A DNA stretch of 20,866 bases from JBAXEO01 sp964541375 (GCA_964541375.1 CAZIPT010000032.1:1-20866), one strand, 5' to 3'; counted from the stretch's first letter, positions 1-7,681 are shown. Numbers and translations are program-made. Notes: a model not told the origin generated them from the sequence alone.

Positions 1-1449
1 GTAGAGACCGGGAATCTTGGACCAGTAGTCGGTGCCGTAGCGTTCCTTCTCGCCCCACAGCGTCGCGATCAGCCCCGGGAACGGGCGCTTGAGTACCATG
101 ATCCCCTTCTCGTCCACCGCGCAGGGCTCGCCATCCTGCGTCACGACAGCGGCTTCGATGCCGGGCATGGGGATACCTGCCGAGCCGGGCTTGATCGGCA
201 GAAGGTTTATGCCGTAGGGATTGCCGAACACCGGCCCGCCGGTCTCGGTCTGCCACCAGTGATCGATGACGGGCACGCGGTTCTTGAGCACCTTGTTCTG
301 CAACCAGTCCCAGGCCGGCGCGTTGAGCACCTCGCCGGCGCACACGACGCGCTCGAGGCGCGAGTAGTCGACCGACTCGATCGCCTCCTCGCCGTAGCGC
401 ATCAACAGTCGGACAGCGGTCGGCGACGTGAAGATGCCGGTCGCACCCAGCTCCTCGATCGCGGCGCGCCAGGTGGCGTCGGGCGTGGGGAAGTCGAGAG
501 CGCCCTCGAACGCGAGCGTCGTGCAGCCCATCAGCAGCGGAGCGTAGACGATGTAACTGTGGCCGACGATCCAGCCGATGTCCGATCCCGACCACCAGAC
601 TTCGCCGGGCTTCAGCCCGTAGCACCAGCGCGCCATCGCCGTGATGTGGACCTGGTAGCCGCCATGTGTGTGCACAGCCAGCTTGGGCTTCGCCGTCGTT
701 CCCGACGTAGCCAGGATGAAAGCCGGCTCGTTGGCTTCCATCTCGACGTAGCTTCCATTACCGCCTTCGCCCCTGCCGAGAAACTCCTCCCAGCTCAGGT
801 CTCGGCCGGCAACCATCGAGGGCCGCTCGGCGGAGCGCTGCAGCACGATGACGTGTTCGACACCGGGCCCCGCGCTTTCCATCGCCTCATCGACGATCGG
901 CTTGAGCGGGACTTCCTTGCCTCGGCGGTAGGTGACGTCGGCGGCGAACACCAGCCGAGAACCGCTTGCGCTCACCCGGTCGCACAGGGCGTGCTCGCCG
1001 AACCCGGCGAACACCACCGAGTGGATCGCGCCGATGCGCACGGTTGCCAGCATCAGCATGATGGCCTCTGGGCAGGTGGGCATGTAGATCGTCACGCGGT
1101 CGCCCTTGCCGATTCCCATGCCACGCAACCCGGCGGCGATGCGCTCGACCTCGGCAAGCAGCTCGAAATACGAGTACGCGCTGCGATCTCCGCGCTCGTT
1201 GAAGTAGATGAGCGCGGCCTGGTCTCCTCGGCCGGTGGCGATGTGGTGGTCGAGGGCGTTGTACGAGAGGTTGGTTCGTGCCCCCGAGAACCATCGAAAC
1301 GAAGGCGTGTCCCGCTCGAAGACGGTGTCCCACTCGCGGAACCAGGGCAGCTCGCGTGCTGCGCGCTCCCAGAGTCCATCAGGATCGGTTAGACCGTCTT
1401 CGATCCACCGGTTGACGAGGGGGTTGATCAACTCCATGTGTCGGCCCAT
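1..1449 (-). CDS. acs: AMP-forming acetyl-CoA synthetase (acetate--CoA ligase), 3' end outside window
   Basis: The product would activate acetate (or a similar short acid) with ATP to an acyl-adenylate and then to acyl-CoA in the cytoplasm. About 480 residues are visible and the C-terminal domain is cut off by the window edge. Seen: an N-terminal stretch ending in FSGARTNLSYNALD, typical of Acs; the nucleotide-binding loop TSGTTAKPK (about 683-712), with Ala where Gly is usual; and WWQTETGG (about 241-260), whose first Trp residues limit the acyl pocket to small acids in this family. The last visible residues are YWSKIPGLY. The start is uncertain: ATG at 1449 or 1437, neither with a good ribosome site, and the frame stays open up to the stop of the upstream gene at 1672. 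Possibly co-transcribed with the AlkZ-like and ACT genes. Propionyl-CoA synthetase cannot be excluded. Confidence 0.9.
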   Translation of the reverse strand, partial: MGRHMELINPLVNRWIEDGLTDPDGLWERAARELPWFREWDTVFERDTPSFRWFSGARTNLSYNALDHHIATGRGDQAALIYFNERGDRSAYSYFELLAEVERIAAGLRGMGIGKGDRVTIYMPTCPEAIMLMLATVRIGAIHSVVFAGFGEHALCDRVSASGSRLVFAADVTYRRGKEVPLKPIVDEAMESAGPGVEHVIVLQRSAERPSMVAGRDLSWEEFLGRGEGGNGSYVEMEANEPAFILATSGTTAKPKLAVHTHGGYQVHITAMARWCYGLKPGEVWWSGSDIGWIVGHSYIVYAPLLMGCTTLAFEGALDFPTPDATWRAAIEELGATGIFTSPTAVRLLMRYGEEAIESVDYSRLERVVCAGEVLNAPAWDWLQNKVLKNRVPVIDHWWQTETGGPVFGNPYGINLLPIKPGSAGIPMPGIEAAVVTQDGEPCAVDEKGIMVLKRPFPGLIATLWGEKERYGTDYWSKIPGLY

Positions 1450-1671
1450 CCACTGTCCGAGGCGAGATACCGCGTCGAGTATGCCACTGGGCGGAGTCCC
1501 GGGCACGGGCGAAGCGGGTGAGCGGTCGCCCAATCGGCGGTCAGCGGCGGGGGGCGACGATCGGTCGATGGAGAGCCGGGCCGGGCGACCGAATACCACC
1601 GCGGCTCCGGAGCGGACGCCATCCGCGAGTCCCAGGCGCTGCAGACCGCGCACGTTGCGCGCGGCGATCGT
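1450..1671 (-). other. Gap or N-terminal extension between the AlkZ-like gene and acs
   Basis: This 222-base stretch lies between the stop of the upstream minus-strand gene and the chosen acs start. It has no stop codon in the acs frame, and the translation close to the start (GILDAVSRLGQWMGRH) reads like protein. GTG or TTG codons at 1650, 1599, 1533 and 1506 could serve as starts, but none has a clear Shine-Dalgarno sequence. It may be an extended Acs N-terminus or simply an open GC-rich leader. I see no terminator or RNA gene here. Confidence 0.35.
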
Positions 1672-2823
1672 TCACACGTTCAGGACCGTCTCACGCCCGA
1701 TGAACCGCCCGTAGCGTTGCGCCGCATCAACGAGCCCACGCTTCTCGGCGGTCGTCAGCCGGCGGAATGCCTGCACCTGGATATCCACGCGATCGCCGCG
1801 CCGCGTGCGCTTCCATACCCCCGCGACCACACCACCGATGACCAGCGTCGACGAGAACATCCCGTTCGCCGAGATCGTCCTCCCATACTTCTCACGCTGC
1901 CCGCCAAGTGGAATCCGGCGGTCGGTATAGCCGAGGAAGTACTCGTCAAAGCCGGGCAGCAAGTGCACTTGAGGTGCATCTCGAGAGGTACGATCCTGTG
2001 CTGGGACGCGTGCTGCACCCTCCGGAGCGATCTCAGCGGGCATCCAGTACTCAGCCGTGTCCGTCACCGAGCGCTCCAGCCCACGGCCCGCGCCCTCCGT
2101 GCCCGCTCGCGCCTCGCCCTTGTTGATCCCGGCCCACCAGGCGAAGTCTGCGATCGTCGCAGGTCCGTGCGCGTTGAAGTAGCGCACGGCGAGCCTCGGG
2201 AGCGCAGCGGCCGGCGATGACGGCGTACTCTCCTCGCCTTCCGGAATCCACTCGTCGAGCAGGACGAACGTTTGCTGTCGGTCTCGCATTGGGCCGCAGC
2301 ACAGGACGGCGTTCTGCGCGAGCGTCCAGACCACGTGATAGCCTCGCTGTCCTGTGGTGGCGATTCCCTCGGTCTCGAGCAGCGCCATCGTCTCGCTGCG
2401 CGTCAGCTCATGTCCGCCCGCCAGTGCCTCGATGAGGACCGCTCGGGCCCTCGAGATCGTCTCGGCGGTGATGCCCAGCTCCGCGTGACGTTTCCGAGCT
2501 CGTGTGACAACTCGTGGGCTCAGCAGCGCGAGCATCCAGCGGACGTCCGCAGGGGCCACGAAGTGGAGGGTGCCGCGCATCGGCCACGTCCGCACGATAC
2601 GGCGATCGGCAATGGCGCGCTCGACGTCGGCGGCCGTGCTGTCCGGTCCGGCACGCAACCCAATCGACCACAGCGCCCCCGGGTAGTCCTGCGCCTGCAT
2701 CGCGCAGAGGTGATCGACCACGTGGGCCGGGCCGGCGCCTGCAGCCGACAGCCCCCCTCGAGGTGGTGACTCGATCAGCTGCCGCTCCAGCCGGAGGGCA
2801 AGCATCCGGTCATCGCTCAACAC
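1672..2823 (-). CDS. Winged-helix DNA-binding protein of the AlkZ/YcaQ (HTH_42) DNA glycosylase family
   Basis: 383 residues, the usual length for the family. The N-terminal part carries MQAQDYPGALWSIGLR with Q43-A-Q45, which matches the catalytic Gln-x-Gln of AlkZ-type glycosylases; the YcaQ branch has Gln-x-Asp. The middle has RTWPMRGTLHFV (about 78-89) and the C-terminal half has LLPGFDEYFLGY, both recurrent in this family. Known members remove bulky alkylated bases or unhook interstrand crosslinks, some as self-resistance in antibiotic clusters; many homologues are untested. The GTG start at 2823 is preceded by GGAGGT with 11-base spacing; ATG at 2805 is an alternative. It follows the ACT gene by 39 bases on the same strand, so the two are probably one transcript. 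The natural substrate here is unknown. Confidence 0.85.
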   Translation of the reverse strand: MLSDDRMLALRLERQLIESPPRGGLSAAGAGPAHVVDHLCAMQAQDYPGALWSIGLRAGPDSTAADVERAIADRRIVRTWPMRGTLHFVAPADVRWMLALLSPRVVTRARKRHAELGITAETISRARAVLIEALAGGHELTRSETMALLETEGIATTGQRGYHVVWTLAQNAVLCCGPMRDRQQTFVLLDEWIPEGEESTPSSPAAALPRLAVRYFNAHGPATIADFAWWAGINKGEARAGTEGAGRGLERSVTDTAEYWMPAEIAPEGAARVPAQDRTSRDAPQVHLLPGFDEYFLGYTDRRIPLGGQREKYGRTISANGMFSSTLVIGGVVAGVWKRTRRGDRVDIQVQAFRRLTTAEKRGLVDAAQRYGRFIGRETVLNV

Positions 2824-2862
2824 CGCAGGCCTTGACCTCCGTTGAGCAGCGCATGACGTCTC

Positions 2863-3267
2863 CTACAACCCTTCAAGTAGCCCGACCACGTCGACCTCGC
2901 ATGCAGCGGTCAGGACGAGCATGGTCTTCTCGGCACCGTCGACCGACGTGGCGAAGACCTGGCTCACGTTGATGTCGTTGGCCGCGAGAGCCCGCGCGAT
3001 GGCCGCGAGCTCGCCCGGAACATTGGGGACCTCAGCGACAACCACAGAACGCATGTCCATCTCGCCGCCCAGTTGAGCGAGCGCTTCGTAGGCGAGCTTG
3101 TTGTTGCTGGTGATCATGAGGAACTCGCCCATGTCGCCCTTGTCGTAGGCACCGATCGCCAGGATGTTCACACCGGCCGCATCGAGCGCGCTGGTGACTT
3201 CGGCGAGGAGCCCAACGCGGGTGGGCGCCTTGAACATGACTTCGTTACGGATCTGAACTTTGGCCAT
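2863..3267 (-). CDS. Tandem ACT-domain protein
   Basis: 134 residues made almost entirely of two ACT-like units. The first runs from about 7 to 68, with PTRVGLLAEVTSALDAAGVNI as its loop-helix signature (positions given rather than full sequence). The second runs from about 72 to 130, with VPNVPGELAAIARALAANDI. ACT domains bind amino acids or other small ligands and act as regulatory modules; no catalytic domain is attached, so this is likely a stand-alone sensor or regulatory subunit. The start at 3267 is set by GGAGGT seven bases upstream of ATG. A longer in-frame reading to 3441 exists but has no such site and crosses the divergent promoter region. It heads the minus-strand group and is divergent from padR. 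The partner protein is unknown. Confidence 0.85.
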   Translation of the reverse strand: MAKVQIRNEVMFKAPTRVGLLAEVTSALDAAGVNILAIGAYDKGDMGEFLMITSNNKLAYEALAQLGGEMDMRSVVVAEVPNVPGELAAIARALAANDINVSQVFATSVDGAEKTMLVLTAACEVDVVGLLEGL

Positions 3268-3354
3268 GGCTGCAACCTCCAGGGGTGGTCGGCGTGTCGT
3301 ACGACGTTCATACCCTCTGCTAAGGGCGCGCGAATCGGGAGGGTCTGCGACGAC

Positions 3355-3383
3355 TTGCATTTTGGTACGAATCGTACTACTAT
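3355..3383 (+). promoter_or_regulatory. Candidate promoter of padR-hsmA
   Basis: A -35-like TTGCAT (3355-3360) is separated by exactly 17 bases from a -10-like TACTAT (3378-3383). The matches to TTGACA and TATAAT are partial (3/6 and 4/6). Support comes from context: one palindromic operator fills the spacer and a second follows the expected transcription start. Confidence 0.5.
3364..3378 (+). promoter_or_regulatory. Operator 1, palindrome GTACGA-A-TCGTAC
   Basis: GTACGAATCGTAC (3365-3377) has perfect six-base arms around one central base. It sits within the spacer of the candidate padR promoter. It is the reverse complement of operator 2 apart from one outer base. Probable binding site for the adjacent PadR repressor. 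Confidence 0.65.
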
Positions 3384-3394
3384 TTGCTTCGAGA

Positions 3395-3409
3395 GGTACG
3401 ATTCGTACC
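3395..3409 (+). promoter_or_regulatory. Operator 2, palindrome GGTACGA-T-TCGTACC
   Basis: GGTACGATTCGTACC is a perfect seven-base-arm palindrome with a central T. Its centre (3402) lies 31 bp from that of operator 1 (3371), about three helical turns, so two dimers would bind the same DNA face. It falls just past the expected transcription start and could also influence the divergent ACT gene. Confidence 0.65.
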
Positions 3410-3470
3410 AATTGGCAACGATGACTCGGGAATCGATCCAATCGGCTCGGCTCTTCTAGAAAGGAACGTC

Positions 3471-4091
3471 ATGGGCTCAGCAAGCGCGAAAGAACTGTTC
3501 GTTCTCGGCCGGCTCTTGAACCGTCCGACACACGGGCACGAGATCATGAGGACCCTGGCCGAGTCCAAGGCCGACTTGTGGGTCGAGCTCTCCGAGAAGC
3601 ACGTCTACTACATACTTCGCAAACTCGAGCGCGATGCGCTCGTGATCGCCGAGGAACCAGACGGAGCCGGCCGGCCGGCACGCAAGGTCTTCTCGATCAC
3701 CCCTGCCGGGCGAGAGGCGTTTGCCCGCATGATGACGGCCGAGTCGCTCATCGAGTCGGTGCCCTACTCGGAGTTCGACGTCGTCTTTGGGATGCTCGCC
3801 TACACCGACGCGCTACCTGATGCCGAGAAGACCGCGGTCCTCAAGCGTCGGCAGGCGTTCCTGAGCGGACTCGTTGCCCAAGCGGCGGACGCCGGTGCCG
3901 CCGCCGCTCGAAGCGATCTGGACGGCCTCCCGAAGCTGGTTCTCGACAAAGTCGCGCGCGTGACCCTCGCCGAGCTCAGCTGGTTAGAAGAGGTTCTCGG
4001 CGAGATCGACCGGGCGGGTTGGTCGGCTCTGCGCCCCAGCTTCGCCAACCACGAACACACCGATTCATCGAACCAAGGAGATGCACAATGA
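3471..4091 (+). CDS. PadR-family transcriptional regulator
   Basis: 206 residues. The N-terminal winged helix (about 8-80) shows the family pattern: LFVLGRLLNRPTHGHEI at the start of the domain, then SEKHVYYILRKLERD as the recognition-helix region, then a wing with GRPARKVFSITPAGREAF. The C-terminal half is helical, as in PadR proteins with a dimerisation domain (Vir_act_alpha_C type). The ATG at 3471 has AAGGA about six bases upstream; a longer in-frame reading from 3384 would start inside the operator region and is not preferred. The stop overlaps the start of the next gene (ATGA). The promoter carries two palindromes, so it is probably autoregulated and controls hsmA. The inducer is unknown; PadR proteins often sense phenolics or toxic membrane-active compounds. 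Confidence 0.92.
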   Translation: MGSASAKELFVLGRLLNRPTHGHEIMRTLAESKADLWVELSEKHVYYILRKLERDALVIAEEPDGAGRPARKVFSITPAGREAFARMMTAESLIESVPYSEFDVVFGMLAYTDALPDAEKTAVLKRRQAFLSGLVAQAADAGAAAARSDLDGLPKLVLDKVARVTLAELSWLEEVLGEIDRAGWSALRPSFANHEHTDSSNQGDAQ

Positions 4092-4471
4092 GCCCCACAC
4101 TTATCGCCGCCGTGGTCAGCATCCTGACCGCAGCCATCATCTACACGATCGCAGTGTTCTCGGAACAGCGGTCGGGTGTTCTCAAGCCCTGGCATCTTGC
4201 GCTTTTCTGGGTCGGACTCGTGTTCGACACGATCGGCACGACCCTCATGAGCGACATCGCCGGCGGCTTCAAGCTCAACATCCACGGGGCGTTGGGCGCG
4301 CTCGCTATCGCGCTGATGCTCCTGCACGCGGGCTGGGCAACGATTGCCATCGTCTTCAAGAAGGAAGGCGTCCTGCGCAAGTTCCACACCTTCAGCACGC
4401 ACGTCTGGGGGCTGTGGATGGTGTCGCTCGTGAGCGGCTTCGTCCTGAACCTCTCGGCGATGACCGGATAG
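4088..4471 (+). CDS. HsmA-like four-helix membrane protein
   Basis: 127 residues with four predicted membrane helices (about 5-24, 35-57, 66-90 and 100-121). It resembles the small membrane family annotated as HsmA (TIGR03987). That match is from memory of the pattern, not a search. Five histidines (36, 66, 80, 100, 105) lie at or near helix ends, including FHTFSTHVW, a layout compatible with binding haem or a metal but not proof of it. The start codon overlaps the padR stop by ATGA, so the two are translationally coupled and the membrane protein is the likely target of the repressor. A role in tolerance to a toxic compound is inferred from this pairing. Confidence 0.75.
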   Translation: MSPTLIAAVVSILTAAIIYTIAVFSEQRSGVLKPWHLALFWVGLVFDTIGTTLMSDIAGGFKLNIHGALGALAIALMLLHAGWATIAIVFKKEGVLRKFHTFSTHVWGLWMVSLVSGFVLNLSAMTG

Positions 4472-4506
4472 AGCGTTTTGCCGGCTGTCCGTCTCTCGGC
4501 CGATGG

Positions 4507-4521
4507 GTACAGTCCCTGTAC
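4507..4521 (+). promoter_or_regulatory. Palindrome GTACAG-TCC-CTGTAC upstream of the 4551 gene
   Basis: Perfect six-base arms around a three-base centre, in the 79-base gap after hsmA and 29 bases before the next start codon. It may be an operator or a small transcript hairpin. Its outer GTAC arms resemble the padR operators, but the inner bases and spacing differ. Confidence 0.4.
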
Positions 4522-4550
4522 AAACGTCGCCGATTCCACGGAGGCCGGAC

Positions 4551-4964
4551 ATGCCCAAAGCGCAAGGGTCGGGCACACGCGAGGATCCTTGGGTTCTCAA
4601 GACGCCGAGCGGATCCTCGGAGTACCAGATGTATCGCGATGAGACAGCCGACCCGCCCGCCATCATCTGTGTTGTCGGCAAGACCGTGCTGGGTTACCAG
4701 CTGCGCGCCATAGACGACCTGCACGCCATGCTGAAGGTGCGCGGAGACTGGATGTTGCTTGGGAGCGCGGACGAGCAGAAGCCGGCCGCCCCGGACACCG
4801 TCGAGGCGTGGGCGCGCTCGGCCGACAACCCGGTTGGGGGCTGGTACGGGCTGAAGAAGGGCCTGCGCGGTCGCTTCGGCATGTACATGCCGCCACTGTT
4901 GGAGGCCCTGGGCCTCGCCGAGGTCGAGCACAACCCGCGCAACAACCGCATGCGCGCGATCTAG
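4551..4964 (+). CDS. Conserved small protein of unknown function (DUF6855-like)
   Basis: 137 residues, soluble, no signal peptide or membrane helix. It contains GSGTREDPWVLKTPSGSSEY near the start, then AIDDLHAML, DNPVGGWYGLKKG and RFGMYMPPLLEALGLAEV, and ends NNRMRAI. I recall this pattern from actinobacterial proteins, I believe annotated as DUF6855, but cannot confirm it. No catalytic motif is evident. The start at 4551 is fixed by GGAGG (4540-4544) six bases upstream. A gap of 32 bases separates it from the flavin-reductase-fold gene on the same strand, so the two are probably co-transcribed; that gives no specific functional clue. Confidence 0.75.
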   Translation: MPKAQGSGTREDPWVLKTPSGSSEYQMYRDETADPPAIICVVGKTVLGYQLRAIDDLHAMLKVRGDWMLLGSADEQKPAAPDTVEAWARSADNPVGGWYGLKKGLRGRFGMYMPPLLEALGLAEVEHNPRNNRMRAI

Positions 4965-4996
4965 ACACTGGCGTGACCGCGACCTGGGGAGGGCCC

Positions 4997-5581
4997 ATGT
5001 CCCATCGAATCGACATCGGCGCGCAGGGATTCGTCTATCCCATGCCCATGACGCTTGTTGGGGTCGATCTCTCCGATGGCCCGAGCTTCATGCCCGTGGC
5101 CTGGGTTAACCGCGTCCAATACAACCCGCCACGTGTTGCCGCGGGGATGGGCAAGCCGCACGCCTCCAATGTGGGAATTCGCGAGTACGGCGAGTTCAGC
5201 ATCAACATCCCCAGCGTGGACATGGTCGCCGTGACTGACTGGTGTGGGCTGAAGTCGGCGCGTAACGGCGTGGACAAGAGCGCGCCCTTCAACGTCGTGA
5301 GGGGGTCGCTGAAGCACGCCCCGATGATCGCCGAATGCCCTCTGAGCCTGGAGTGCCACGTGTCGCAGGTGGTGGACCTTGGCAGCCACGAGCTGTTTGT
5401 CGCCGATGTAGTCGCGACATGGACCGAGGAGCGCTACCTTGACGACCGCGGGTGGCCCGACATAGACAAGATGCGGCCGTTCACGCTCACGATGCCGGAC
5501 AACCGCTACTGGGCTGTGGGCGAGCAGGTGGGAGACGCGTGGTCCATCGGCCGCACCTTCCAGCCACCGGACGAAGGATAG
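4997..5581 (+). CDS. Flavin reductase-like / flavoredoxin-type FMN-binding protein
   Basis: 194 residues, the size of single-domain flavin reductase-like proteins. The fold is suggested by the N-terminal YPMPMTLVGV segment and by PVAWVNRVQYNPPRVAAGMG, where short-chain reductases place the strand-loop that contacts FMN, followed by GEFSINIPS and the central CPLSLECHV strand. Family members bind FMN and either reduce free flavin with NAD(P)H or carry electrons as flavoredoxins. The electron donor here is unknown. ATG at 4997 is preceded closely by GGGGAGG. It lies 32 bases after the DUF gene and 9 bases before the GNAT gene, consistent with an operon. Confidence 0.8.
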   Translation: MSHRIDIGAQGFVYPMPMTLVGVDLSDGPSFMPVAWVNRVQYNPPRVAAGMGKPHASNVGIREYGEFSINIPSVDMVAVTDWCGLKSARNGVDKSAPFNVVRGSLKHAPMIAECPLSLECHVSQVVDLGSHELFVADVVATWTEERYLDDRGWPDIDKMRPFTLTMPDNRYWAVGEQVGDAWSIGRTFQPPDEG

Positions 5582-5590
5582 GACGAAGAG

Positions 5591-6103
5591 ATGACAGAAC
5601 CGATCGTGCACGGCGAGCGCGTGACCATGCGCCTCCTCACCGAAGGTGATCTAGCCCGATTGCTCGAGATCGTGCATCAACCAGGAGTCGCCGAGTGGTG
5701 GCCCGGCTACGACATGGAGCGGCTGCGCGGCGACACGATAGACGACGAAGGCTCCACCTCGCTCGCGATCGAACTCGACGGAGAGTTCGTGGGCCTGGTG
5801 ATCTACACCGAGCAGCGCGACCCCTACTACAAGTCGGCGGGCATCGACATCACCCTTGATGCGACGTGCGTCGGTCAGGGGCTTGGCGGCGACACGCTTC
5901 GGACGATCGCGCGCTACCTGTTCGAGGAGCGCGGCCACCACCGTCTGACTATCGACCCGTCACTTGCCAACGAGCGCGCCATAGCTGTCTACAAGAAGGT
6001 CGGCTTCAGGCCCATCGGCGTTGCTCGGCAGTACGAGAAGGGCGCCGACGGAAGCTTTCACGACAACCTGCTGATGGACATGCTCGTGGGCGAGCTGCGG
6101 TAA
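5591..6103 (+). CDS. GNAT acetyltransferase, AAC(6')-like
   Basis: 170 residues forming one GNAT domain. The acetyl-CoA loop is QGLGGD at 96-101, followed by a helix and then TIDPSLANERAIAVYKKVGF, the usual C-terminal GNAT strand-helix. The order of motifs (VAEWWPG near 33-39, then GIDITLD, the acetyl-CoA loop, DPSLAN and KKVGF) parallels aminoglycoside 6'-N-acetyltransferases of the AAC(6')-I group. Many chromosomal relatives have no demonstrated resistance role, so the substrate is left open. The start has a purine-rich site (GGACGAAGAG) immediately upstream and lies 9 bases after the flavin-reductase gene stop. Confidence 0.85.
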   Translation: MTEPIVHGERVTMRLLTEGDLARLLEIVHQPGVAEWWPGYDMERLRGDTIDDEGSTSLAIELDGEFVGLVIYTEQRDPYYKSAGIDITLDATCVGQGLGGDTLRTIARYLFEERGHHRLTIDPSLANERAIAVYKKVGFRPIGVARQYEKGADGSFHDNLLMDMLVGELR

Positions 6104-6296
6104 TCGCCGAGGATCATTCGCACCGCTCAGGCCGCAGGCCGATCCCGATCTCGCCGCCGTCGCGTTTGAACTGGCAGTCGCTCTTGGGGTAGACACTTTG
6201 AAAGCATCTTCAGAGTCGTCCCGCCGCTGATCGTGGGCCTCGCGCAGGGCTACGGAACCGCCTACGCAACCGCGCTTCTAGAACGGAGTCTCAACG
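6104..6296. other. Intergenic stretch with possible gene remnants
   Basis: 193 bases between the GNAT gene and the M20 peptidase. On the plus strand, a start-less frame (about 6170-6337) reads IFRVVPPLIVGLAQGYGTAY and runs into the peptidase start region before a stop. On the minus strand, a start-less frame ending at 6114 reads SVYPKSDCQFKRDGGEIGIG. Either could be a decayed gene end; open frames also arise by chance in GC-rich DNA. No clear promoter was seen, although one is expected before 6297. Confidence 0.3.
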
Positions 6297-7681
6297 ATGG
6301 ACGAGCGAGATACGCCCTCAAGGTCGGACCTTCCTGAGCGAGTCCGGCGGATGATGCCTCAGCTGACGGCGCAACTCTCCGAGCTCATCGCCATCGCCTC
6401 GGTCTCCGAGATCGGCTATCCGGCATCCTCCCATGCTGAACTGCTGCGGGCTCGCGGAATGATCTCCTCGCTTCTTCGTGACGCCGGTTGTGACTCCGTT
6501 GAGATGCTGGAACTACCCGACACGGCTCCCATCATCTTGGCCGATGTCGCCGCGCCGGTGGGCGCCCCCACGGTGCTGCTCTATAGCCATTATGACGTCG
6601 TGCCCGCGGGCGACGAGTCCCTGTGGGAGACTCCGCCCTTCGAGGCCGTACTGCGCGACGGAGCCCTCTACGGTCGAGGTGCCGGGGACACCAAGTCAAA
6701 TATCATCGCGGTCATCGGGGCGCTCCGCGCGTGGAATGGCCGCCCGCCAGTAGGCCTCAAGTTCGTGTTCGAGGGCCAGGAGGAGGTCGGGAGCGGCGGT
6801 TTCGTGCCCTACGCGCTCGAGCATCCTGAGCTCTTTGACGTTGACGCGATGATCATCGCCGACATGGGCAGCGTGCGACCCGGAGTGCCCACGCTCACGG
6901 TGGCTCTCCGCGGCATGGCGGACGTCACCGTTGAGGCGCGGACGCTTGCCTCGGCGAAGCACAGCGGTCAGTACGGCGGCGCGGCACCGGACGCGCTTCT
7001 CGCGCTGATTCGAGCGCTGTCGACGCTCCACGACGAGCGCGGCAATGTCGCCGTCGACGGACTGCGTCGGGAGGAGTGGACCGGAGGGGGCCCGTCCGAG
7101 GCGGAGTTTCGGGACTTGGCTGAGGTCGTAGACGGCCAGCCCCTTGTGGGAACGGGCTCGCTAGGGTCGCGCTTGTGGTCTGGACCGGCCATCACCGTGA
7201 TCGGCATCGATACGCCCTCGGTAGACACGGCGCTCAACGCCGTCCAGCCTTACGCACGAGCCAAGCTCAATCTGCGCGTGCACCCACAGCAGGACGCCGG
7301 CGAAGCGCAGGCGGCGCTCGTGCGCCACCTCGAAGATGCGCTGCCCTACGGGATCAAGCTGTCTGTCGAGGCCGGACCCACGGGCAGTGGCTTCGCGGCC
7401 GACACGAGTAGCCCCGTCTTCGACGCTGCGATCGCAGCATGGTCAGATGCATGGGGCGCCGAGACGATCACGGCGGGCGGAGGGGGTTCGATTCCGATCG
7501 TGAGCGCGCTGGCCGAAGCATCCCCCCGGGCGGTCGTCATGCTCGGCGGCGCAACCGACGGCTACGCGAACATCCATGGGCCCAACGAACGAGTTCTGCT
7601 TGACGAGTTCGAGAGGACCACGTTGGCGGTCGCCGACTTCCTCGGCCGATTCGCAGAAGCATCCGGAGGAGGGAGCGACCT

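Noticed and set aside
259..1392. Long plus-strand open frame opposite acs
   Set aside because: It is antisense to clear acetyl-CoA synthetase motifs and its translation is Arg/His-rich with no recognisable domain; it is a GC-rich shadow.
3268..3441. Longer N-terminus for the ACT protein (start at 3441)
   Set aside because: It would run through the padR promoter and operators, and ATG at 3267 has an ideal GGAGGT site.
3384..3470. Earlier start for PadR at 3384
   Set aside because: It would begin next to operator 2 at the likely transcription start; the ATG at 3471 has a proper ribosome site and begins the winged-helix domain.
4507..4521. LexA/SOS box
   Set aside because: The palindrome GTACAG-TCC-CTGTAC does not fit the GAAC-N4-GTTC pattern of Gram-positive SOS boxes.
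3800..4681. 293-codon minus-strand frame across padR and hsmA
   Set aside because: It crosses two recognisable plus-strand genes and an intergenic palindrome, and shows no domain.
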